A stretch of 14,960 nt of DNA from CAZFDE01 sp964517795. Its GTDB lineage: Bacteria > Planctomycetota > Phycisphaerae > Sedimentisphaerales > Anaerobacaceae. Made by a program: the position numbers and the translations under genes. Location: assembly GCA_964517795.1 (NCBI GenBank), contig CAZFDE010000062.1:1-14960 (forward strand), written 5' to 3'. Below the pieces are notes generated by a model. That model saw only the letters and a list, made by a program, of their open reading frames with translations, had not been told where the DNA came from and ran no database searches. Of the stretch, positions 1-7,000 are shown piece after piece. Positions within the stretch are counted from its first letter, which is position 1. Every line of letters begins with the position of its first letter.

Positions 1-176
1 TTATCCGCTGAAAGTATATCGATAAGCAATAACCAATAACGCCGAATTGAACTTCGTTGTCAAATGACATACGTATCGGATGGCATGAACAGTAAGTCGA
101 TAATCATCCACCCAACCGCGGTCAGCAGCCTCGAATCTTAAAAGGGGTAACCGATATCCATTGCTTCGCGGAGGCC

Positions 177-190
177 TTTGACAGGTCAAA
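177..190. promoter_or_regulatory. Inverted repeat, candidate operator
   Basis: TTTGAC and GTCAAA form perfect 6-bp arms around a central AG. The site lies about 40 bp upstream of the -35 hexamer of the left operon, where an activator or repressor could bind. The protein that would bind is not in the window. That this is an operator is inferred from symmetry and position only. Confidence 0.35.
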
Positions 191-230
191 ATGCAATATC
201 TTGAACTGCCATATTAAACCGCATTTTCTT

Positions 231-259
231 TTGACTTTTGCCCGGATTTCAAATACGAT
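231..259 (+). promoter_or_regulatory. Sigma70-like promoter of the left operon
   Basis: TTGACT (231-236) and TACGAT (254-259) are separated by 17 bp, the ideal spacing. The -35 matches the consensus at 5 of 6 positions and the -10 at 4 of 6. Transcription would start near 266, giving a leader of about 50 nt before the first gene. The leader contains the complementary pair TAGCC (262-266) and GGCTA (286-290), which could form a loose stem. Confidence 0.5.
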
Positions 260-318
260 GTTAGCCCGTTATAAAACAGCTAAAAGGCTATATTAAACGT
301 AATACATAGGAGATGAAC

Positions 319-1491
319 ATGCAGGACAACCGAAAAGCTTCAACTTTGGCCAAAATTGACCGCTTACGCAAAACGCTGAATCACGAAGAACCCGATCGCG
401 TCCCCATTACCGACTTCTTCTGGGGCAGCTTCGTCCGTCAATGGCAAAAGGCCCTGGACCTGCCCGCCGACCAAAATCCCTACAGCTACTACGATCTGGA
501 CTGGATGCCGACAATCCCGAACATGGATCCCCATATAAAATCGTTCCAGACCGTCAAGGAAACCGACGAAGAAGTAGTCATCAAGACGGGCTTCGAAGCC
601 ACCCTTCGAAAAGTCTATTCCCGTCCGATGCCCGAACAGGTCGATTGGGATATCAATACCATCGAAAAGCTCGAAGCGCTCGACTTCGACGACCCGGCTG
701 ACGATCGCCGCTTCTTCGCCGCCGGGGATAACCATATTGCCGGTGTCGGCGACGGTTTCCAGCGAAACTCGCCCGCCTGGGTCGATACCGTCAAAACCGC
801 CCGCGAAGACATCGCTGTCTATGGCAGCGTCATCGAATGTGCGGAATTCCTGACCCGCGCCATCGGCCAGATGAACACCCTGCTGTGGATTGGCATGTAC
901 CCCAAACGCCTCGGCAAAGTCATCAATCGCGTCGGCCAGTTCTACCTCGACATGACCAAAGCCCAGCTCAAGGCCGCCGAAGGCCTGCTGGACGGTTTTG
1001 TCATCTGGGGTGACATGGCCTACAAAAACGATGTCTTCTTCGCCCCGGATTACTGGCGCCAATACTTCAAACCGTGGGTCACCGCCATCACCGCCGAATG
1101 CCACAAACACAACCTGCCGGTCATCTATCACGGCTGCGGCAACGTCAAAAAAGTCTTCGAGGATTTCATCGAAACCGGCATCGACGCCTATAACCCGCTC
1201 GAAGCAAAAGCGGGCCAGGACGCCGTCGAAATGCGAAAACAGTACGGCCATCGCATGGCTTTCTGCGGCAATAATAATGTCCAGATATGGGAAAGCAACG
1301 ATCTCGATCAGATCCGAAAAGAAACGCTCTACAAGCTCAATGCGGCCAAGGGCGGTGGATATATTTTCACCTCCGACCACTCGGTCCCTACCGATGTCAA
1401 ACCGCAAACCTATGACTACATCGTCAAGCTCGTCCGCGAATACGGCAATTACCCGCTGAACCTTGGCGAATTCGATGTAGCGATGGATTAA
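319..1491 (+). CDS. Uroporphyrinogen decarboxylase superfamily protein, MtaA/CmuA-like
   Basis: This 390-residue protein has the length and layout of the UROD superfamily, which includes heme-pathway decarboxylases and cobalamin:CoM methyltransferases. The start typical of the family (DRLRKTLNHEEPDRVP) is followed by a WGDMAYKN segment and an IYHGCG segment. In residue numbering from this start, His271-x-Cys273 and Cys316 (MAFCGNN) match the spaced H-x-C...C zinc ligands of MtaA/MtbA/CmuA-type methyltransferases. A methyl-transfer role is therefore more likely than heme synthesis. I chose the ATG at 319 because AGGAG (308-312) then lies 6 nt upstream; the ATG at 313 directly abuts it. It is the first gene of an operon, 23 nt ahead of the RhaM-type gene and upstream of the fucosidase. 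That suggests sugar metabolism, but the substrate is unknown. No corrinoid protein is visible nearby. Confidence 0.8.
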   Translation: MQDNRKASTLAKIDRLRKTLNHEEPDRVPITDFFWGSFVRQWQKALDLPADQNPYSYYDLDWMPTIPNMDPHIKSFQTVKETDEEVVIKTGFEATLRKVYSRPMPEQVDWDINTIEKLEALDFDDPADDRRFFAAGDNHIAGVGDGFQRNSPAWVDTVKTAREDIAVYGSVIECAEFLTRAIGQMNTLLWIGMYPKRLGKVINRVGQFYLDMTKAQLKAAEGLLDGFVIWGDMAYKNDVFFAPDYWRQYFKPWVTAITAECHKHNLPVIYHGCGNVKKVFEDFIETGIDAYNPLEAKAGQDAVEMRKQYGHRMAFCGNNNVQIWESNDLDQIRKETLYKLNAAKGGGYIFTSDHSVPTDVKPQTYDYIVKLVREYGNYPLNLGEFDVAMD

Positions 1492-1514
1492 ACAATACAA
1501 ACAAGGAGTACAAA

Positions 1515-1838
1515 ATGAAACGATACGGAATGGTCATCAAAGTCAGACCCGAAAAACTCGACGAATACAAAAAGCTGCACGCCAACGTCTGGCCGGAAGT
1601 CCTCAAACAAATCAGCGACTGCAACATCAAAAATTACTCGATCTATCACCGGGATGGCTATCTGTTCAGCTATTTCGAATACCACGGTGACGACTTCGAA
1701 ACCGACATGGCCAAAATGGCTGCCGACCCCACGACCCAAAAATGGTGGGAGCACTGCAAGCCCTGCCAGCAGCCCGTCGAGACCGCCGAAGAAGGCCAAT
1801 GGTGGGCCGACATGGAAGAAGTCTTCCACCACGATTGA
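1515..1838 (+). CDS. rhaM: L-rhamnose mutarotase family protein (RhaM/DUF718)
   Basis: This 107-residue cytoplasmic protein should interconvert the alpha and beta anomers of a 6-deoxy-L-sugar, so that isomerases or dehydrogenases receive the correct form. The family in E. coli is 104 residues long, and its key residues recur here at the same numbers: Tyr18, catalytic His22 and Tyr41, followed by the paired Trp77-Trp78. A clean AAGGAG (1503-1508) lies 6 nt before the ATG. The gene sits between the UROD-like gene and the alpha-L-fucosidase, with 44 nt to the latter. Some members of this family act on L-fucose, and the fucosidase next door makes fucose as likely a substrate as rhamnose. Family assignment is firm; the sugar is inferred. 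Confidence 0.9.
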   Translation: MKRYGMVIKVRPEKLDEYKKLHANVWPEVLKQISDCNIKNYSIYHRDGYLFSYFEYHGDDFETDMAKMAADPTTQKWWEHCKPCQQPVETAEEGQWWADMEEVFHHD

Positions 1839-1882
1839 AAAACCTTGCTACCTAACATCAAGTTGAACAGGAGAAATATGCA

Positions 1883-3631
1883 ATGAAACAGCGTCTGATC
1901 ACGTTGCTGATGGTTTTAATAGTTGGCGTTGCCGCTTTCGCCGCCGATGCCTGCTGCGACAGCAAAGATTACCTCAACGCCAAACCCGAAGCCGTCGAAC
2001 AATTCCGCAAGGACCGCTTCGGCATGTTCATCCACTGGGGCCCGATCAGCCTCAAAGGCACCGAGATCGGCTGGTCGCGCGGCATTGACCGCTTCGACCG
2101 AAAACCAATCGGCATGGAAACCACCCAGGAATATGACAACCTCTACAAAGAGTTCAACCCCGTCCAATTCGAACCCAACGAATGGGTCAAAATCGCCAAA
2201 GACGCCGGCATGAACTACATGGTCTTCACCGCCAAGCACATGGGCGGTTTCTGCATGTTCGACACCAACGAAACCGACCACAAGATCACCTCCCCCGAAT
2301 CGCCCTACGGCCGCGATATTGTCAAACAGCTCGCCGACGCCTGCCGCAAACACGGCCTGAAATTCAGCCCCTACTACTGCATCGCCGACTGGTACTACGT
2401 GGACAAACACGATGATTACGAAACCAGCTACAAGGACTACATCCACAACCAGATCAAGGAACTGTGCACCCATTACGGCCCGATCCAGTCCGTCTGGTTC
2501 GATTCCGGCCCGCACCGCCCCCCGATCGACACCCCCGCCCTGTTCAAAATGATCCGAAAGCTCCAGCCCGACGCCCTGATCAACAACCGCACGCTCGATC
2601 TGCCCGGCGACTACGACACCCCCGAACAGAAGATCGGCCGCTTCGAGGTCAACGAGCCATGGGAAACCTGCATGACCCTCGGCGACCAGTGGGCATGGAA
2701 ACCCGATGACCGCATCAAAACCCTCAACCAGTGCATCTATATCCTGGTCCACACCATGGCGGGCGGCGGCAATCTGCTGCTGAACGTCGGCCCGATGCCC
2801 GACGGCCGCATCGAACCGCGACAGGTCGAACGACTCAAAGAAATCGGCCAATGGCTCGACAAGTACGGCCATACGATCCTCGACGCACAGCCCGGCCCCT
2901 TCAAATCCAACCCGTGGTGCGCCTCGACCTATAAGGACAACACCATCTACCTGCACCTGACCCGAACCGAAGGCGTCAAAAAGATCACCCTGCCGCCCAT
3001 CGGCCATAAAATCACCCAATGCACCCTGCTCACCGGCGGCAAAGTTAAATTCAAGCAAAATGATGACAAGATCATGCTGCGGGTTAAAAAATCCGATTAC
3101 GATTCGATCGACACCATCGTCAAAATGGAACTGGACGGCCCGGCCAAGGATATCGCCCCGCTCGATGTCTTTCAGGGCCCCCTCGAAGCTGTCGCGGCCA
3201 AGGCATCCAGCACCCACGATATCGACCCGTGGTGGGGCAAGGATTCCATCTACGGCTCCTATCCGCCCGAGCGGGCAATTGATGATAACTTTTTCACCAT
3301 CTGGATGGCTAAGGCCGAGGACCGAAGTGCCTGGTTCGAGGTTGATCTGGGCAAGTCGCAGTTGATTGACAGGCTCTTGCTCAAGGAAACCCACAACGCA
3401 GTCGACGCATTCAGCAAGGAAGCCCCCGGCGCAATCGAAGCGTTTAATGTCGAATACAAAACCACCGAAACCGAAGATTGGCGGCCGCTGTTTGCCGACA
3501 CCGCCATGGGCGACGATTATCTCAAGGTCTTCGAGCCGACAACCGTGCGTTTCCTGAAAATCAATATCACCGAAGCTGACGGCCAGATCGGACTGCGCCA
3601 GATCCACCCATACAGTCCGGTTGTCAAATAG
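1883..3631 (+). CDS. Secreted GH29 alpha-L-fucosidase with C-terminal F5/8-type domain
   Basis: This 582-residue enzyme should release terminal alpha-L-fucose by a retaining mechanism. Residues 1-20 form a signal peptide with a likely cleavage after AFA. The TIM barrel follows (about 35-335) with family landmarks FGMFIHWG (46-53), TAKHMGGFCMFD (116-127), SVWFDSG (203-209) with Asp207 as the expected nucleophile, WETCMT (260-265), and GGGNLLLNVGPMPDG (294-308). The acid/base is not fixed by sequence; Glu255, Glu258 and Glu261 are candidates. A small beta-domain (about 340-420) precedes a discoidin/CBM32-like domain (about 435-580; ASSTHD, AIDDN, WFEVDLG), probably for glycan binding. AGGAG (1869-1873) precedes the ATG at 1883 by 9 nt; the ATG at 1878 stops after two codons. 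It is the last gene of the three-gene operon and probably acts in the periplasm or outside. Confidence 0.93.
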   Translation: MKQRLITLLMVLIVGVAAFAADACCDSKDYLNAKPEAVEQFRKDRFGMFIHWGPISLKGTEIGWSRGIDRFDRKPIGMETTQEYDNLYKEFNPVQFEPNEWVKIAKDAGMNYMVFTAKHMGGFCMFDTNETDHKITSPESPYGRDIVKQLADACRKHGLKFSPYYCIADWYYVDKHDDYETSYKDYIHNQIKELCTHYGPIQSVWFDSGPHRPPIDTPALFKMIRKLQPDALINNRTLDLPGDYDTPEQKIGRFEVNEPWETCMTLGDQWAWKPDDRIKTLNQCIYILVHTMAGGGNLLLNVGPMPDGRIEPRQVERLKEIGQWLDKYGHTILDAQPGPFKSNPWCASTYKDNTIYLHLTRTEGVKKITLPPIGHKITQCTLLTGGKVKFKQNDDKIMLRVKKSDYDSIDTIVKMELDGPAKDIAPLDVFQGPLEAVAAKASSTHDIDPWWGKDSIYGSYPPERAIDDNFFTIWMAKAEDRSAWFEVDLGKSQLIDRLLLKETHNAVDAFSKEAPGAIEAFNVEYKTTETEDWRPLFADTAMGDDYLKVFEPTTVRFLKINITEADGQIGLRQIHPYSPVVK

Positions 3632-3649
3632 CCCTTATAATGATATAAT
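3621..3649 (+). promoter_or_regulatory. Strong sigma70-like promoter inside the fucosidase 3' end
   Basis: TTGTCA (3621-3626), 17 bp, then TATAAT (3644-3649): the -10 is perfect, the -35 matches 5 of 6, and the spacing is optimal. A second TATAAT lies at 3636-3641. The element overlaps the fucosidase stop codon (3629-3631), so the microprotein downstream can be transcribed independently of the operon. Transcription would start near 3656, giving a leader of about 110 nt. Confidence 0.6.
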
Positions 3650-3670
3650 CCGCCCTGCGTTTTCAATGCT

Positions 3671-3740
3671 CGGTTAACCGCGAAAAATGGCATTGTGAGC
3701 GATTGTAATAATCGCGCGGCAATCGCGGCCGTCTGGCCGT
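3671..3740 (+). promoter_or_regulatory. Structured leader with inverted repeats before the microprotein
   Basis: Three symmetric elements are packed into this leader. CGGTTAACCG (3671-3680) is a perfect 10-bp palindrome. GCGATT (3699-3704) pairs with AATCGC (3710-3715) across a 5-nt loop. CGGCC pairs with GGCCG around GTCT at about 3727-3740. They could be operator sites or RNA hairpins controlling the small gene. I recognise no known riboswitch, and no U-run follows the hairpins as in an intrinsic terminator. Confidence 0.3.
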
Positions 3741-3767
3741 AAGATACGAATCGTTTGGAGACTGAAC

Positions 3768-3869
3768 ATGCAGGCCTTTTTTTACGGCATGAGTTTTGGT
3801 GAAATCCTGATCATCGTCGTCATCGTCGGTATTATCGCCTTCGTCATCGGAAGACGTACACGAAAATAA
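3768..3869 (+). CDS. 33-residue single-pass membrane microprotein, TatA-N-terminus-like
   Basis: TTGGAG lies 7 nt before the ATG at 3768, and a strong promoter sits about 120 nt upstream. Residues 10-28 (FGEILIIVVIVGIIAFVIG) form one transmembrane helix, and the protein ends in the basic tail RRTRK. The FGEILIIVV stretch resembles the N-terminal helix of TatA-family proteins. The TatA hinge, the FGxxxLP signature and the amphipathic helix are absent, so it is not a working TatA by itself. GC use matches the resident neighbours, not the AT-rich block that follows. Function is unknown. Promoter, ribosome binding site and hydrophobic pattern together make a real gene likely. Confidence 0.6.
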   Translation: MQAFFYGMSFGEILIIVVIVGIIAFVIGRRTRK

Positions 3870-3902
3870 TTTATCTCAGTTTGAAGTCATAAATCTATAG
3901 CA

Positions 3903-3962
3903 GTGGATAATCGCCGGAAGCAGCAGAAAAAGTCATACCTGATCATTTCCGTCTTTTTATAG
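3903..3962 (+). pseudogene. Possible 5' stub of a truncated membrane-protein gene
   Basis: A GTG-initiated frame 33 nt after the microprotein encodes 19 residues: a basic start (DNRRKQQKKS) followed by a hydrophobic run (YLIISVFL), then a stop. That pattern suits a signal-anchor of a larger protein. The frame stops where the DNA changes character and the - strand UROD fragment begins. It may be the beginning of a resident gene cut by the block insertion. No clear ribosome binding site precedes it, so the call is weak. Confidence 0.2.
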
Positions 3963-4083
3963 GGGTGCACTTCGCCGGAATGTTACTTTTTTCCGTCGCC
4001 TCACCGGTAAACCAGTAAGACCACGGCACATACGCTGGCCTCTTCCCCTCAAAACCTTCCCTGACCACATCCCATTTCATCAT
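3943..4083 (-). pseudogene. Truncated 5' end of a second UROD-superfamily gene
   Basis: The ATG at 4083 overlaps the TGA of the large glycosidase gene (ATGA, 4083-4080), the classic mark of translational coupling. The frame reads MMKWDVVREGFEGKRPAYVP and continues WSYWFTGEATEK. This is the characteristic opening of UROD-like proteins, with a basic-Pro-xx-VPW segment and the WFTG motif. Similarity ends near 3988. Unrelated residues then follow to a stop at 3943, for 46 residues against about 340-390 in the family. The remainder is gone, so the gene is broken. It was evidently the operon partner of the glycosidase in the donor DNA, because the left edge of the AT-rich block falls inside it. Confidence 0.65.
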
Positions 4084-7000
4084 TCCAAATATTCCTTGAT
4101 ACCTTCCGCCCGCTTGTTGTACATCTCCACAAATTTATCAAAATGTTTTGCACCGGAATTACTCAACTTCTGGAAAAACTCTGCGACAGCCTCACACGCC
4201 TCAATATCCTGCTTCAGTAACTCAGCAGCATTAGTCTTATACTTTTCCTCACTAGGGTAACTTTCATACCAGACATTTCTCAAACCAAAATCGATCCCGA
4301 TCTGCCTCCCCGTCAACCCGACAGCTTCGATAAACAACTTCTCTCTCCTGATATGCTCCTTCGCATTTGGAGCCTTCTTGTCACCATCCCACCAGTAAGA
4401 ATAGAATAATTCCCTTTTATCAGCCGATTTGTAAGCATCTTCCATCAGCTCAGCCGACTTAACATAATAAGGATAAGCCGCCGCCCAGGCCTCACTTACT
4501 CTCTCAAGCTGATCTTTGATATCACCTTCATTGTAAACATAACCATTCGCCCCCTTGGCAAATAACCCTTTACCTAAACCGTTTTTCAAAAAGCCCTCAT
4601 AAGTCGGCGTGTAACCCTTACCTCCATACCAGTTAAACCACTGTCCCGGCGCCCAGATACACGCATTCGAATATATCCTGTGCGCCATCTCAAGAGATTT
4701 CCAGCTTTCCAGAACTTTAACACCAGCCTTCTTCCCAAACTGCTTGACTGCTATACCCTTTGCCACCTCTTCAGGATCTGCCAAAGGATTGATAAAGAAC
4801 TCTCTGCAGGCCATCGAATTACTGGAAATATCCTCAGGCCATGTCCCCCAGTGATCGAACACCCCATCTGCCCCGAACTCATGCCACCTTCTTATTTTAG
4901 CCCCTATACCCAGCGGATAATCCTGAATATCACCAATATTATGGACTGAATCATCTCCCCAATGCAGGTTATCATACCCAATCAACAATTGACCATTCTC
5001 TCTGCAAACCGCTTTAACGTCACGCATAAAATTATGCACTTGCCGTTCAGGCTGCCAAGCGTCATATTGAGCTGAAAGATAAACCCCGACATTTTCAGGC
5101 AACTCACCCTGCTTTTCTATGAATTCTTTTTCTCCCACATGGTGCGCCCACCCCCAGTTGGTAGTTAAAATCTTCACACCAGGTCTTGCCTTATTGCATT
5201 CTTCAGAGAGAAATTCAAGGAACCTGTTCCTCTGATCATAAAGGCTTATACCTTTACATCTCTCACAAGTCTTCGGATCACAAAACCTTCCGTTGGAATC
5301 CAGCCCAAAAACGAATATTACCGAGAACTCCGGAAACTCAGTAAAAAACTTCTGTATCGTCTCTTCATAAAATGCCTTAACCTTCGGATGCCCGAAACAA
5401 AGTACCTTCCCCTCATATGTCCCGCTTTCCGTAAGCACATCCGTATCGAATCTGGTAAGAAACTCTTCTCTCTTTTCTTCCGGCACCCAGGGTCCGCCTT
5501 GACAAGCTATTTCTGTAATCCACAGCGCGGGTTCGATACCATAATCCTTGCAAGCCTCAACCATTTCGTGCAGATGCTTGTTTTGCCTTTCAACAGTCTC
5601 TGCCGGCAAGGCGTTCGGGAAAACGTCACTTTTCACATATCCCCAGAACCTCCTCAGGTCACCCTGCCAGTCATGTGTCACAAGACAATGTGTCGCACCT
5701 ATGTGGCTGATATATCTAATATCACTTCTGTTCGCCGGCCAGTGATTGAACCTGCCGTGAAATATCTTTTGATCGAAATGAAATGTATCGGCAATGTGAA
5801 TATCCCTGTCGATCTCTCCTTCTTTCATCAGCTCCTGCAGCTTATAAACCGCCTGCAGAACTCCCCTGTCAGTATTCCCCAGCAGCACCAGCGTATCACC
5901 ATAATAAAATATCTCGTAAGCATCCCTGTCACTGTCTAGATTATGAAGATTAGTATAACCTTCCTCAACAAACATCTCGAAGTACTTAGTCTCCAACGGC
6001 TTTGCAACTAATATCCCGCCATCGATCAGTTTATCCTTAAATGTCACTTTATTCTTATTGACGGTTGCAACCCCAAGCTCATACACAACAGTGTCACTGA
6101 TGCCGCTTTTGAATGATATCGCAGTTGTTACATCCTTATCTTCAATTTGCGAACTTCTCAGAGGATTCTTTCTGGAAAAGTCATTCTTCTCAACATTATC
6201 AATTTCAAACCAGGTATAATAGAATCTGCCGTTTTCACCTGCACTGTCGAAGTCCCGCAGTAATATTTTATCCCCATTTCTGTCCTCAACTTCGACAAGT
6301 ATATTGTAATCATTTTCCGCTTCAATTAACTCCGCTTTCATATCCGCAGCATCGAACTTCGGCAGATCGAAATTCCTGAAATCATGTAGCCTCACATAAG
6401 TATTTCGAGAATTTTCGTTCTTTTCTTCCAGAACTGTAATAACCGCTTTATGCTCACCTTCACCAAGCCCATCGTAGGTGATCACATCAGGCACACCCCA
6501 GCCAGGGCAATAGAGATCTATGTTACCTTTATCCTCACCGTCGATCGTTACATTGATCATTCCCCCATCAGCATATCTGCCAAAGTGCAGCTCCAACTTA
6601 TCGCCTTCGAAGTCAACTTCCAACTCTTTCCCTGGCTCACCGGTGTTATACACAATTCCGTATCCTACCCATCCTTCCCATTTTTGAACCTCAACAGGTC
6701 TTTCAGGATAAGAATGAGCCAGCAGTATAGGCCCTCTATAGATAGTAGTAAGACCCTCAAGATCCCTCTCTCCTTTCCAGTAATGCAGTGACATATCAAG
6801 ATCAAGAACTATCCTGTCCTTCTTCCATTTCCTGTCTATTACCAGGTATTCCCCTGCCTTAGCGTTCAGTTTCTTACCATTCAGAGTTGCAGTCGTTTTT
6901 TTCGACCAGAAAGGAACTCTCACCTTCAAAGTCCCATTTACCTTCTTATCGCTATTAACTTCTATTGTTACTTTTCCCTTCTTCGGGTAATCTCCTGCTA

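Larger units (their letters stand above)
1..312. other. Upstream region without a convincing gene
   Basis: No protein family is recognisable here. A - strand TTG-initiated frame (1-189) ends in an aromatic-rich tail (AYRYTFSG). Another frame nearby reads GLREAMDIGYPF before a stop, so a decayed gene tail is possible but I cannot support it. The useful content is regulatory: a 6-bp-arm inverted repeat at 177-190, a sigma70-like promoter at 231-259, a 9-base direct repeat (ATATTAAAC at 211-219 and 290-298), and an AGGAG ribosome binding site at 308-312. Confidence 0.5.

Noticed and set aside
1..189. - strand frame of 62 codons ending AYRYTFSG, possibly a decayed outer-membrane-type C-terminus
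   Set aside because: It has a TTG start without a ribosome binding site and no recognisable family. The outer-membrane likeness rests on a few aromatic residues only.
364..1500. Long - strand open frame (378 codons) opposite the UROD-like gene
   Set aside because: It mirrors the codon bias of the + strand gene, matches no family, and the + strand protein is clearly recognisable.
1916..3607. Long - strand open frame (563 codons) opposite the fucosidase
   Set aside because: It is a GC-driven antisense shadow with low-complexity V/G/D/F-rich sequence. The + strand encodes a full GH29 enzyme.
3691..3715. ATTGTGAGCG-like start resembling the E. coli lac operator
   Set aside because: Only the left half resembles it and the right half does not complete the symmetry. 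It is better described by its own GCGATT/AATCGC repeat.
5388..5939. + strand open frame of 183 codons inside the large glycosidase gene
   Set aside because: It has no family resemblance, ribosome binding site or promoter, and lies wholly antisense to a continuous real gene.
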